DNA of 29,443 nucleotides from a virus: IMG/VR virus record IMGVR_UViG_3300018049_000102, positions 1 to 29,443 of that record; one strand, written 5' to 3'. Position 1 is the stretch's first letter. Every line of letters starts with the position of its first letter. The translations under genes were made by a program, and so were the position numbers. Below the pieces are notes generated by a model. It did no database searches, had not been told where the DNA came from, and worked only from the letters and a program-made list of their open reading frames with translations. Below, in pieces: positions 1 through 10,700 of the stretch.

Positions 1-3000
1 ATACTTTACATGATCTTTCTGCTAGACTAATTGGTTTCCAAAAAAGGAATTATTTGAGCAATCTAATTATAGATGATGTAAGCCAATTAAAATTTTATAA
101 AGGATTTATACAAGAAAAAGGAACAAAAAATTCTTTAAGCAAACTTTTTGAACCGCTAAGTGCTCAAGGAGAGGAAAGTTTAGAATTTTTTGAAGAATGG
201 GCTGTGCGAAGTGGAGTATATGGTGCTTCTGAAGATATAAAACAAATAGAAATACCACTTCCTGATACTAAGATGATCGAAAGTCCACAACCTGTTCTAT
301 TTACAGATAATTTGCCAGCAGAAAAATTCGATAACATATACAGAGTTTTGCCATCAGATCTTTTAGATAAACCTTTAGATTATACTAGTAATGTATTTCC
401 TATATTACAAAACACAGCCGAATTTATTAAATCATCTGGGTATGTAGATGAAGATGATATTGATTTTGAAGCAGCAAGTGTTAATGATTTAGCTTTAGGA
501 AATGTAAATGTTTTTAGACTAGGTGGTTATTTACATTTGACTAATCAAGATAACAGTGATTGGACTGTATATCAGCATGTTGAAACAAATCTTAAAGCTA
601 CAGTATTGACCGAAGCAACTACACTAGACACCCAAGGTAGATTAATATATGAACTGCAAGTAGACCAGTGGGTAGGAAATAATCTTCAAATTGGAGACAT
701 GGTTGCCGTCCGAGGAGCAACTGAATTTAATTTTAACGGGTTTTATAAAATTATTGATGTTAATCTAAATAAATTAAGTATCAAAGTTCCAATTGATAAT
801 GACATAAACGGTTTTGAAAATCAAAATTTAATCGTTACAAAATTACGTAAAGTAAGAATACAAAATACCAGTGAAGCAAATGCAATAGTAGATCAAAATA
901 TCTACGATAATCAAAAATTATGGGTAGATAACATAGATTCAAATTGGCAAGTTTTACAAAATCAAAAAGTATATTCTTTTTTACATCAATATGATAATCC
1001 TAGTGATTGGGACAGTACTCAACAAAAATTTACAGATTCCATGACAGCTACAGATGATAACAGAAATTTGTTTGTATCATCAGCAGGCGATGATAGCGGA
1101 AAAGTTTTTGTATACAAAAGGACAAATGAAAATGCAAACTTGCAGTTGCAACAAGTATTATCTTTTGATGAAATTTCAGATTGGAAGCCATTAACAGATT
1201 ACAAAAATGGTGCAAGAGTAAGATATGATAACAAATATTATCTACTTAATTTGACATTGACACCTGAAGAAACGTATACTAGTGAAGAAACATTCAATAG
1301 TTTCAAATGGACAGAAATTGATTCTCCTAGTGGTTATATAGATATTTTTGATCAATTTGGAGCAAGCATCGATGTAAGTAGCGACGGTGAATACCTAGCA
1401 GTAGGTGTTCCAAATGCATCTGGTGTTAAAACAAAATATCTAGGTAATTTCAATCCAGATATAGAATATACAAAACATGATATTGTAAAATTTAGAGAAA
1501 GCTTTTGGCAAGCAAATTTAACTGTTTTCCCTCAGATAGGTACGCAGCCATTTTCTACTTTTGATAGTTATATCGATCTAACATCAAGAGATGACACAGA
1601 CAGCACAAATTTACAACTTTTAGTTGCAGGAAAATTTGGCTTGCCAACCGGAAACATAGATCATATGTTAATACGTGCTCCTATAGATATGTATATAGGA
1701 ACAAAAGGTAGAGTTGACGGGCAAGCAGGCGACAAAATTAATTTATCATGGAACAGAGTAAGCTATGCATTTCCTACACTTGATAGATATTTGCCTTTTG
1801 ATAATCAGATACCAGAAATTACACCAGAATTTTTATCGCAAGAACACGAAATTATAGAAAAAATAGATGCAATTCTATACGTAGATACCTATGTTAGTTT
1901 ACCTACAGTAGGAGAAATTATAGAAACTGATACAGGATCAGGAGAAGTTTTTTACATAGCAAGTTTTAGAGATAGTGCTGTAATATATTTGAAAAATATT
2001 AATGGTATTATAGATATTACTGGAGAATTATTTGCTCTTAATACCGGTAACTTTATAGGTTTTTATACTCAAGAATCGACCTATGCAACTACTCCGTCTG
2101 TAGGAGGGTTCTGGTATATTAATACAGCTGAATTTGACGAAGCAGGTAATTTAACATCTGGATTTACATATACAAACAATGGTAGATATCTAGATATAGG
2201 CAGAGGATTAGTGTATGCAGATATTAGACCAAGCAGTAATAATGATGCAGACAGACCTTTTACATATTATAATATACAAACTACAGTAGATGATATAGGC
2301 AACTTTGTTTTAGATAAAAACCGCGTTAGTTTTTTAACACATCTAAGCTACAGAGGCGATATTGTTGACGAAGAAAGTAACTTATGGGTATTGCGAGTTG
2401 GAAAAACCTACAGCGATTTATTGAATAGTCAAGGAGCATTAGTAGGACAAGGCAACGAAAATAACAAAGTTTTAAAATTGAAATTTTTTGAAAATGAATC
2501 TTTTGTAAACAATATTAATTCAAAAGGTTATAATATCGATGAATTAAATGGTGAAAATAAATTATATGATATTTGGGACGGATACATAGACTTTTCATTT
2601 ACAGAATTTGACTTTGTCGGTAATCCATTTGAACCTGTTGTAGGAGATATAATACAAGATGTGCAGATTCCTAGAGACGGAGCCGGAGGTCTTGCTCTAA
2701 CTAGTAGAAGCACTAGTACAGCTGAAATAGTCAGCTATAGAAAAGAATTTAATTCAGTTCGTGTATACTTAAAAATATTGACTGGTACATGGGAAGAATT
2801 GAATAATATTGGTAGATTCCAAATACGAAGACTAGCAAATGAGGCAGTTAGAGGTCCTGGCGATGTAGATCGTGTAATGGGCACTGTAGAGGATGTAGAC
2901 AACGATATATTATTAGGAACTAACAAAGTAGGAAAATTATTAGTATTTGAGAAAAACGGTGAAGATCCTGCTGACGTATTTACAGCAGTAGATAATGCAG

Positions 3001-6000
3001 AAATTTTAGAAGCAGAATATTACTTCTTTGATGAAACCACAGAAGGCGGCATTGCTAGAGCAGCAAATGCCCCTAATAGTTTGAACAAGGACTGGTCTCA
3101 AATATATAATATTCCAGCAAATATTAGGGGAACTTCGAGTGGATTGGTCAACGAAGGCGTTGTAGTCATTTATAGACGACAGCCTAATGGTATATACGAA
3201 TTTGACAATATCTTAACCAGCCAGTATAAACAAAATGAAAGAAAATTCGGTGATCAGGTTAAAATTAGAAAATTTGGAAATACCTATCATCTATTAGTTG
3301 GATCTAAAGGAGATTTAAATTCTTCTACAAGGTTTGACCCTGGTAGCATAGAAGTCTTTACTCATGGCCCAACTGATAATGAAAGATTTAAAGGAGAATA
3401 TCAAGCCACTGTATACCAAGAAGGTGACATTGTTTTATATAAAGATAAATTTTACGTTGCAAACAAAGATACAGACGAAGGTATACAATTAAATATTTTA
3501 AATCCTGTTGTTTGGAATAATATTAGTTGGAGATACGGTGTAGACGAAAATTATAGAGGAAACTGGGATAACACATATGGTTATGCAGTAGGGTCTATAG
3601 TTTTATATAATAATTTGTTCTATGTAGCTAGAACAAATATTGCAGCAGGAACAGCGTTTTCTGAAAGTTTATGGGAACAAATTTCAAGTAACATAGATTA
3701 TTTAGGATACTTACCCAACTTGACTGGTAATAATCTATTAGGCGAAGATGTTTTCGACCCAAGTGAAAATATAATTGAATTTAGTGAAAGTTTCGATGTA
3801 AGTGAAAATGGAGAAGTGTTAGTTGTGACTGCGCTTCTAGAATCTTCTGATAGTACAACTAACAAAAAAATAGCAATCTATAGAAAAGAAGATAACAAAT
3901 ATAAATTGTACGAAACTATTTCAGCACCTTTAAGCGGATTTGAATTACAAGATCACGATTTAGATAAATTTGAAACAGATGTAGACGGCAACTGGATTTA
4001 TAGAGATGCAGAAGGCGAAATTGCTACACCGCTTACAGGTACTAGAACATTAAATCCAAATGCTACTCCTGATATTTTTATAGATAAAACAAATTGGGCA
4101 CACAAAGTAGCTATAAGTCCTGATGGAAAGCAAATAGTAATAAGTGTGTTAAATGATAACACAAAAAAATATAGACAAGGGGCGGTGTTAGTATACAATC
4201 AGAATAACGGATCTTTCTCTGCACAACAGCCACAAGTTTTATATAGCCCACAAGGAGAAGTTGCAGAAAACTTTGGATACGAAATTGGTTTTACTAATGA
4301 AAATTTATTAATAACAAGTATAAATGGTGACCAAACGATTCCAACTACATTTGATTTTTATACAAATAGAGATCCAAACTCCGAAGAAAAATACGGAAGT
4401 AAGTTTGTAAACGATCCATCGAGCAGTTTAGCTGAAAAACCAACTTCGTTTGACCTTGGATTCACAGAATTTAGAAATATTAAAGTAGATACCGGTGTTG
4501 TATATGTTTATGAAAACCTAAATGGCTCTTATATATACAGCGAGAAGTTTAGATTTGATAACACTACAGCAGAATTTGGACGCAATTTACTTGCAAAAAA
4601 TAATCACGTTTATGTAGGCATTCCATTTTATAGTTTAGAAACTGAAAAAGGTATTCTAGTAGATTACAGAAAACCAAAAGGAAAAAAAGCATGGAATACT
4701 TACAAACAAATTGTTCCTCCAGTAGATTTAGAATTGATAGAAGGAGTGTATCTATATAATACAAAGGAAAATAGGATTATTTCTTATGTTGATTATATAG
4801 ATCCAATTCAAGGAAAAATAGCAGGAGTTGCAGAAGCAAACATAACATACAAAACTGATAAAGATCCTGCATATTATAATGTTGGCAGCACTACTGAACG
4901 AGAGTTTGATTTAGACCAAACATGGTTTGACGAATACGTAGGACAAGTTTGGTGGGATATAAGCACTGCAAGATTTGATTATCCATATCAAGGAACAATT
5001 CTTGAACAAAAGAACACATGGTCAAAATTAACTGAAGGAGCATCTATAGATGTTTATGAATGGATAGAAACTGATTACTTACCAAGTCAATATTCAAAAC
5101 TTGCAGACACAGACGAAGGAATTAAGATTGGTATTAGCGGTCAACCTCTCTACGGAGACAGTAAATTTAGCTCTAAATTAATTTATGACGAAGTAGCAAG
5201 GGTTTTCTCTACTAAGTATTACTTTTGGGTAAGAAATAAAAGAACTATACCTCCAATTAAAAATAGAACAGTAAGTATTTTTGACATCGAGTCTTTAATA
5301 CGAACACCTAGAGAAACTGGATATAGATATATTAGTTTCACTGGTCAAAACAGAATAATTTTAAACAATTTTGATAATTTAATATTGAGTAATGATGTTG
5401 TTCTTAATATCAAATATAAATCCAATCCTACGAAAGATTCAAATGAACATATTGAGTTCAAATTATTATCAGAAGGAGATAGTAACTCTAAATTAGATAA
5501 AGATATTGAGCGTAAATGGTTTGATAGCTTAATAGGATTTGATACAAATAATAGGCCTGTTCCTGATATTAATTTACCAAGAAAACAAAAGTATGGTATA
5601 TTAAACCAGCCTAGACAATCTATGTTTGTGAATAGAATAGAAGCACTAAAGCAAACAATAGAAAGAATAAATTTGAAGTTTGAAGAGCTACTAATAGTTG
5701 ATGATTACGATATTTCTAATTTACTAATGACTGATAAAGCTCCTAGTATAGTATCAAGAGAATATGATATAACTGTAGATACTTTTGAAGAATTAGAGTT
5801 TGTAAGCACTAACAATGTTACACAAGCACAATTACAGCCAATTATTTCAAATGGAAAAATAATAAGAGTCGATATAACCTCACCTGGTAGAGGATATAAA
5901 GTTCCACCTTCTTTAGAATTACGTGGCAAAGGAACAGGTGCGCAAATAGAACTTACAATTAATAGTTTAGGCAATGTTACGGCTGCTAAAATTGTTTCTC

Positions 6001-9000
6001 AAGGATCTGGTTATGGTCCCGATACAAGTATCACTGTACGTAGGTTTAGTGTACTTGTACAATCAGATTCTACTGCAAATAATATATGGAGTGTATACGG
6101 ATACAATGAAATACAAAAAAATTGGTTCCGTCGTCTAAGTCAAGGATTTGATGTGACAAAATATTGGGAGTACAAAGATTGGTATGCACCAGGATATAAT
6201 CAATTTACAAATGTAAATTACGAAATTGATGCTTCCTATCAATTACAAACAATCAATCCAGAATTTAATAGTGTAGTTAAAATTAAAAATATTGGCGGAT
6301 CAGGATGGTTGCTATTAAAAAGAATTGGTTCTAGTAATAGTGAAGATTATTCTATAGATTATGAAACAATAGGACGAGAAAAAGGAACTATAGAATTTTT
6401 GTCTAATTTGTATGATAATGTAACTACAACAGTTGGATACGATAACAGAAGTTTCGACAGTGTGCTATTTGACAACAATCCTGCTAGAGAATTAAGAATA
6501 ATATTTGAAACATTAAGAGATAACATATTTGTAAATAATCTTGCTTATGAATATACAAATCTATTCTTCTGCGGTTTGCGTTATGCAGTAGCTGAACAAT
6601 CTACAATAGACTGGGCATTTAAGACTAGTTTTATTAAAATAAATCATAATGTAGGAGATTTAGACCAGCCTGCAACATTTAGGAATGATAATTTATTGTA
6701 TTTTAGAGATTATGTAGAAGAAGTAAAACCTTATAGCAGTAAAATACGGGAGTTTGTTACAAAACATAATAGAATAGAACCTACAAATACGGCAGTTACA
6801 GACTTTGACGCCGGACCATTTTATAACAACGTCACTGACCAAATAGAAACACTTAAATCTACAGTAAGTCAAAATACACTTATAAAAGTTGACAATGTTC
6901 TAGATGAATATCCTCGCAAATTCTTCTTAGATAATATTGGCGCTCAAATATCTGAAATAAAAATAAAAAATGCTGGATCTGGCTATATATTCCCACCCAA
7001 AGTTATTATTGAAGATAATAATTCTGGAGCAGAAGCAGAAGCGTTTATTGGATATGGTAAAGTTACAAAAATTATAGTCCGTAATCCAGGCGGCATGTTT
7101 ATAAATCCTCCTAAGATTAGACTAGAAGGAGCACAAACTGATGATGGTGAAACTGCAACTGCATTTGCAATCTTAGGAAAAAGTTTAGTTAGAACACCTA
7201 GTATAAGGGTAAAGTTTGATAGAGTTTCTGGAGATTACTTTGTTGAAGATTTGTTCCTAAGCGAAACCTTCACAAGTTCGGGTATTGATGTTAATTTTGA
7301 TCTTAAATGGCCGTTAGATTTAAATAAAAATAAAATCAAAGTATTTGTAAATAATCAAGAAATGTTGCGAAGCACTTATACTGCTAGTAACATTGAAAAA
7401 GTAAAAGATTATACTTACCAGCAAGGCAGAATTACATTTGTCACACCGCCTGTATCAACTGCTGTAGTCAGGATAGAATATTATAAACCATTAAGTTTAT
7501 TAGATGCTGCAGATAGAATAAAATTTGCATACAATCCTGCAGACAATATGTTCGGTAAAGACCTAAATCAATTGATGACAGGCATAGATTATGGCGGCGT
7601 TGAAGTTAAGAGTTTTGATTTCGGCGGACCTAGCGGCTGGGATAGTCAGCCGTGGTACACAGATGCGTGGGACATATATGAAAATACTTTTGAGGATGAA
7701 ATTTTTGTATCTGATGGCTCTACAATTGCTGTAGAACTCAGAAACCCTCTTGAAAAAGATATAGTTTATAATTTATATAAAAACGGTGTAAGAATAGACG
7801 ATCCTAATTTTGATGAAGGTACATATACAAATTCTTATGCAATAGTTAATAGCATTACAGGTGATGGTACAACTACAATTATCGAAACACAAAATTTAGG
7901 AATAACTCTAAATGACGGAGACATTTTAATTGTAAGGAAAATTACAAGTGACGGTAGTGTCGTTCCTGATCTAGACAGTTATGATAGTGCTTTACAAGGT
8001 GGAGATTTAGCATATACTACAGCAGCAGGTATAAATGCAGAAGAAATAATTACAGACGGTGATTTGTTTGTTTCTACTTCTAGAGCAAAAACAGAAGAAT
8101 TAGTGCCAGGATCTGTATTTGACACATTAGATTTAAAAGTTTATACAAGAAAATCTGGTAATCAAGGATTAATAATTTGTAAAAACTTTAGAATACCACC
8201 AAATACCGAAACCTTTACTTACAATTTTGATATACTACCAGGAACCATAGATAGTATACTTGTAAAATATGATGGCAGATTATTAGATAAATCAGAATTC
8301 AATGTAAACTGGACAGCAAAACAGTTGACGTTGGATGTTGAACCTCAAAAAACTCTATCTATTGTACTGCAAGAAGAAACAACTTCTACCAATATAATAG
8401 ACAGTGGCGAATTACTGATAACACAGCAAGAGCAATATGATTTTGTTATAGATTACGAATACAATGACAACATTGCTCTAAGTGTTACTCTAAATGGTGA
8501 TGTACAAGAAATAAATCTATTTAATTATTCAACAGTTGTTGAAGACGACAATAGAATAGCATTTAGACTTACTGAGCCAGCAACACTTGGCCAAACATTA
8601 AATTACACAATATTATCAGATAACCAAACTGTTAATTACAGTCAAATTGTTACTGACGAATTTGTAGCAACAAGCGGTCAACAAACATTTACATTAGGAC
8701 AAGCGCCGTTTTATGCACTTCCTACAGAACATAATACTATTGTTAGAGTTGATCAAAAAGTTCTTAACAGCGGGTATAGTAAGAAATTTGTTATACCTGA
8801 AAACAACCAAAGAGAATATCAGTTAGAATTATTCCAACAGCCAGCAGGATCGTTAGATGCGCAAACTATGTTAGTCTTCTTAAACGGAGAACAAATTTTT
8901 ACACCAACAGAATGGCGTTTAGATATTTCTAATAGTTCTATCATATTAGGAGACGAGTATGGACAACCAGGGGACACGATTGAAATTTACAATATAGCAG

Positions 9001-10073
9001 AGAGTGAATACACTATTAGTGGAAACCAAATTACACTTAAAGATATTCCTAGCAATAATGCAACCATTTATGTTACACAATTTAGTAACCACAATTTAAA
9101 AGAAATAGAAAAAATACAATATGATGTGGTAAAAAGAGAAACACTTATTACCGATACCGAATTAAGCACGTATCTTAGACTAACTGCAGGCGAAATACAA
9201 TTAAGAGCTCCTGCTATTGATGCACAATATGTTTGGGTTAACAAAAATGGAGAGTTATTAACACCTAGTGTGGATTATTTTATTACTGATGACAGAATGA
9301 GATTAAGACTAGTAAATATTCCTAACGAAAATGATACGATAGAAATAATTCATTTTACAGCAGATCTTACAGTAGAAGGATTCGCATATAGACAGTTTAA
9401 AGATGTTCTTAACAGAACACACTACAAGAGATTAGATGCACATTCTACAGTATTAGCCCAAGATTTGGCATATAACGACCTTAGAATAGAAGTGCAAAAC
9501 GGAGAAGATTTACCAACACCTGATAAAGGAAAAAATCTTCCAGGAATTATTTTTATTAATGGCGAAAGAATAGAATATTTTGTCAAAGAACAAAATACAT
9601 TGCGCCAGATAAGAAGAGGTACACTAGGTACAGGTGTGCCAGAAGTTCATGTTGCTGGCCAAAAAGTGTTTAATCAAAATAAAGATAAAACTGTGCCTTA
9701 CAAAGATCAAAATTTAGTTGCAAATTTAACTGCGGATGGAGTAAGCACTACGTTTACAATAGGATACAATATAGATAGTATTAATGAAATTGAAGTATTT
9801 GCTGCTGGCAAACGTTTAAGGAAAAATGAAATAGCTGTATTTGATCAAACAAAAGCTTTAACTAGTCCTGAAGGAGACATAATTTTACCAGCAGAATTTA
9901 GTGTTGATACAGTTAATAACACAATAACGTTGTTGAATGTTTCACAAGAAAATTCAAGAATTACAGTAATAAAAAGACAAGGACAAGTATGGACTAAAGA
10001 CAATGAAATGCTAGGAAATTCACAAAATTCAATAGCAAGATTCTTACGTGCTGGTACATATGAACAACCTTAA
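1..10073 (+). CDS. Giant virion structural protein (5' end outside window)
   Basis: Very large structural protein of marine T4-like phages, probably baseplate or tail-associated. The frame is open to the left edge: codons from base 3 read THDLSARLIGFQKRNY-like sequence straight into the TTG at 54, so that TTG is internal and the N-terminus is missing (3356 residues visible). Blade-like strands of an FG-GAP or integrin-type beta-propeller recur at about 1033-1125, 1345-1435, 2890-2970, 3247-3370, 3780-3895, 4096-4211, 4273-4534 and 4576-4674, with repeated 'FG.. v..n...vaVGvP' and 'G.v.vY' patterns. Between them lie four short modules with the pattern Y..G..V.Y...fYva....G......W (about 1183-1320, 1438-1581, 3387-3526, 3555-3690), resembling CBM5/12-type folds. 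Gly-Tyr...Pro-Pro repeats lie at 5853-6040 and 6950-7130. The C-terminal third is beta-rich and ends with a 'NGERIEYF...RGTLGT...H..GQKV' element. No enzymatic motif was seen. Structural assignment is strong; exact position in the virion is inferred. Confidence 0.9.
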   Translation, partial: TLHDLSARLIGFQKRNYLSNLIIDDVSQLKFYKGFIQEKGTKNSLSKLFEPLSAQGEESLEFFEEWAVRSGVYGASEDIKQIEIPLPDTKMIESPQPVLFTDNLPAEKFDNIYRVLPSDLLDKPLDYTSNVFPILQNTAEFIKSSGYVDEDDIDFEAASVNDLALGNVNVFRLGGYLHLTNQDNSDWTVYQHVETNLKATVLTEATTLDTQGRLIYELQVDQWVGNNLQIGDMVAVRGATEFNFNGFYKIIDVNLNKLSIKVPIDNDINGFENQNLIVTKLRKVRIQNTSEANAIVDQNIYDNQKLWVDNIDSNWQVLQNQKVYSFLHQYDNPSDWDSTQQKFTDSMTATDDNRNLFVSSAGDDSGKVFVYKRTNENANLQLQQVLSFDEISDWKPLTDYKNGARVRYDNKYYLLNLTLTPEETYTSEETFNSFKWTEIDSPSGYIDIFDQFGASIDVSSDGEYLAVGVPNASGVKTKYLGNFNPDIEYTKHDIVKFRESFWQANLTVFPQIGTQPFSTFDSYIDLTSRDDTDSTNLQLLVAGKFGLPTGNIDHMLIRAPIDMYIGTKGRVDGQAGDKINLSWNRVSYAFPTLDRYLPFDNQIPEITPEFLSQEHEIIEKIDAILYVDTYVSLPTVGEIIETDTGSGEVFYIASFRDSAVIYLKNINGIIDITGELFALNTGNFIGFYTQESTYATTPSVGGFWYINTAEFDEAGNLTSGFTYTNNGRYLDIGRGLVYADIRPSSNNDADRPFTYYNIQTTVDDIGNFVLDKNRVSFLTHLSYRGDIVDEESNLWVLRVGKTYSDLLNSQGALVGQGNENNKVLKLKFFENESFVNNINSKGYNIDELNGENKLYDIWDGYIDFSFTEFDFVGNPFEPVVGDIIQDVQIPRDGAGGLALTSRSTSTAEIVSYRKEFNSVRVYLKILTGTWEELNNIGRFQIRRLANEAVRGPGDVDRVMGTVEDVDNDILLGTNKVGKLLVFEKNGEDPADVFTAVDNAEILEAEYYFFDETTEGGIARAANAPNSLNKDWSQIYNIPANIRGTSSGLVNEGVVVIYRRQPNGIYEFDNILTSQYKQNERKFGDQVKIRKFGNTYHLLVGSKGDLNSSTRFDPGSIEVFTHGPTDNERFKGEYQATVYQEGDIVLYKDKFYVANKDTDEGIQLNILNPVVWNNISWRYGVDENYRGNWDNTYGYAVGSIVLYNNLFYVARTNIAAGTAFSESLWEQISSNIDYLGYLPNLTGNNLLGEDVFDPSENIIEFSESFDVSENGEVLVVTALLESSDSTTNKKIAIYRKEDNKYKLYETISAPLSGFELQDHDLDKFETDVDGNWIYRDAEGEIATPLTGTRTLNPNATPDIFIDKTNWAHKVAISPDGKQIVISVLNDNTKKYRQGAVLVYNQNNGSFSAQQPQVLYSPQGEVAENFGYEIGFTNENLLITSINGDQTIPTTFDFYTNRDPNSEEKYGSKFVNDPSSSLAEKPTSFDLGFTEFRNIKVDTGVVYVYENLNGSYIYSEKFRFDNTTAEFGRNLLAKNNHVYVGIPFYSLETEKGILVDYRKPKGKKAWNTYKQIVPPVDLELIEGVYLYNTKENRIISYVDYIDPIQGKIAGVAEANITYKTDKDPAYYNVGSTTEREFDLDQTWFDEYVGQVWWDISTARFDYPYQGTILEQKNTWSKLTEGASIDVYEWIETDYLPSQYSKLADTDEGIKIGISGQPLYGDSKFSSKLIYDEVARVFSTKYYFWVRNKRTIPPIKNRTVSIFDIESLIRTPRETGYRYISFTGQNRIILNNFDNLILSNDVVLNIKYKSNPTKDSNEHIEFKLLSEGDSNSKLDKDIERKWFDSLIGFDTNNRPVPDINLPRKQKYGILNQPRQSMFVNRIEALKQTIERINLKFEELLIVDDYDISNLLMTDKAPSIVSREYDITVDTFEELEFVSTNNVTQAQLQPIISNGKIIRVDITSPGRGYKVPPSLELRGKGTGAQIELTINSLGNVTAAKIVSQGSGYGPDTSITVRRFSVLVQSDSTANNIWSVYGYNEIQKNWFRRLSQGFDVTKYWEYKDWYAPGYNQFTNVNYEIDASYQLQTINPEFNSVVKIKNIGGSGWLLLKRIGSSNSEDYSIDYETIGREKGTIEFLSNLYDNVTTTVGYDNRSFDSVLFDNNPARELRIIFETLRDNIFVNNLAYEYTNLFFCGLRYAVAEQSTIDWAFKTSFIKINHNVGDLDQPATFRNDNLLYFRDYVEEVKPYSSKIREFVTKHNRIEPTNTAVTDFDAGPFYNNVTDQIETLKSTVSQNTLIKVDNVLDEYPRKFFLDNIGAQISEIKIKNAGSGYIFPPKVIIEDNNSGAEAEAFIGYGKVTKIIVRNPGGMFINPPKIRLEGAQTDDGETATAFAILGKSLVRTPSIRVKFDRVSGDYFVEDLFLSETFTSSGIDVNFDLKWPLDLNKNKIKVFVNNQEMLRSTYTASNIEKVKDYTYQQGRITFVTPPVSTAVVRIEYYKPLSLLDAADRIKFAYNPADNMFGKDLNQLMTGIDYGGVEVKSFDFGGPSGWDSQPWYTDAWDIYENTFEDEIFVSDGSTIAVELRNPLEKDIVYNLYKNGVRIDDPNFDEGTYTNSYAIVNSITGDGTTTIIETQNLGITLNDGDILIVRKITSDGSVVPDLDSYDSALQGGDLAYTTAAGINAEEIITDGDLFVSTSRAKTEELVPGSVFDTLDLKVYTRKSGNQGLIICKNFRIPPNTETFTYNFDILPGTIDSILVKYDGRLLDKSEFNVNWTAKQLTLDVEPQKTLSIVLQEETTSTNIIDSGELLITQQEQYDFVIDYEYNDNIALSVTLNGDVQEINLFNYSTVVEDDNRIAFRLTEPATLGQTLNYTILSDNQTVNYSQIVTDEFVATSGQQTFTLGQAPFYALPTEHNTIVRVDQKVLNSGYSKKFVIPENNQREYQLELFQQPAGSLDAQTMLVFLNGEQIFTPTEWRLDISNSSIILGDEYGQPGDTIEIYNIAESEYTISGNQITLKDIPSNNATIYVTQFSNHNLKEIEKIQYDVVKRETLITDTELSTYLRLTAGEIQLRAPAIDAQYVWVNKNGELLTPSVDYFITDDRMRLRLVNIPNENDTIEIIHFTADLTVEGFAYRQFKDVLNRTHYKRLDAHSTVLAQDLAYNDLRIEVQNGEDLPTPDKGKNLPGIIFINGERIEYFVKEQNTLRQIRRGTLGTGVPEVHVAGQKVFNQNKDKTVPYKDQNLVANLTADGVSTTFTIGYNIDSINEIEVFAAGKRLRKNEIAVFDQTKALTSPEGDIILPAEFSVDTVNNTITLLNVSQENSRITVIKRQGQVWTKDNEMLGNSQNSIARFLRAGTYEQP

Positions 10074-10079
10074 TAAATA
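10071..10079 (+). promoter_or_regulatory. Candidate T4-like late promoter (TAATAAATA)
   Basis: TAATAAATA overlaps the stop codon of the giant gene and ends 26 bases before the ATG at 10106. It resembles the T4 late promoter consensus TATAAATA read by a gp55-type sigma factor. The same AATAAATA octamer stands before the genes at 14694 and 19462. No -35 element is expected for this class. Assignment is by resemblance and recurrence only. Confidence 0.5.
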
Positions 10080-10105
10080 CAGTATAGGATAATTTGGATA
10101 GTATA

Positions 10106-10696
10106 ATGCAAGAAAATCATGGAATATTAGTACAAGGTCATATTAAAATATTTGACCCAACTTCCCAAGAAGTTTATGTGAATAAAAGGAATGCAATCCA
10201 TTATGAAAACATGAGTATTGCATTAGCTGAAAGCCTTGCAAATGCAGGTGAAGGATTTATATACGAGATGAGTTTTGGTAATGGCGGAACAAACATTGAT
10301 CCTACAGGCATAATTACTTACCTTACTCCTAATTCTACAGGAACAAATGCAGCACTTTACAATCAAACTTATACTAAAGTTGTAGATGATTCTAGTGTAA
10401 ACAATACAGATCCTACAAGAAATAAAATTGAAACAAGACATTTAAGCGGTACAAACTATACTGATATTCTTGTAAGCTGTTTATTAGACTACGGAGAACC
10501 AGACGGACAACAAGCTTTCGATACAGCAAGCAACACAAATGATGTTTATGTATTTGATGAATTAGGTTTGAAAAGTTATAGTCCTGATGGCACTGGCAGA
10601 CTGATTACTCATGTTATTTTCCATCCTGTGCAAAAGTCACTTAACCGCTTGATACAAATTGATTACACAGTTAGAGTACAGAGTTTGACAGGATAA
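10106..10696 (+). CDS. Conserved virion structural protein (about 196 aa)
   Basis: Small protein of a type found beside tail-fibre genes in marine T4-like phages. The N-terminus reads GILVQGHIKIFDP, followed by 'VYVNKRNAIHYENMS' and 'EMSFGNGGT', a compact beta-rich pattern without catalytic motifs, signal peptide or membrane segment. A TTG at 10094 is an alternative start in the same frame. I prefer the ATG at 10106 because ATG is the stronger codon and a GGAT lies a few bases upstream, though neither start has a strong Shine-Dalgarno sequence. The gene lies between the giant structural gene and the tandem fibre genes, four bases before the next ATG, so it is probably co-transcribed with them from the AATAAATA site. 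A baseplate or fibre-attachment role is inferred from position. Confidence 0.8.
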   Translation: MQENHGILVQGHIKIFDPTSQEVYVNKRNAIHYENMSIALAESLANAGEGFIYEMSFGNGGTNIDPTGIITYLTPNSTGTNAALYNQTYTKVVDDSSVNNTDPTRNKIETRHLSGTNYTDILVSCLLDYGEPDGQQAFDTASNTNDVYVFDELGLKSYSPDGTGRLITHVIFHPVQKSLNRLIQIDYTVRVQSLTG

Positions 10697-10700
10697 AAAT

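Noticed and set aside
54-56. TTG as the start codon of the giant structural gene
   Set aside because: The same frame is open and protein-like back to base 3, and no ribosome site precedes the TTG. It is an internal Leu codon.
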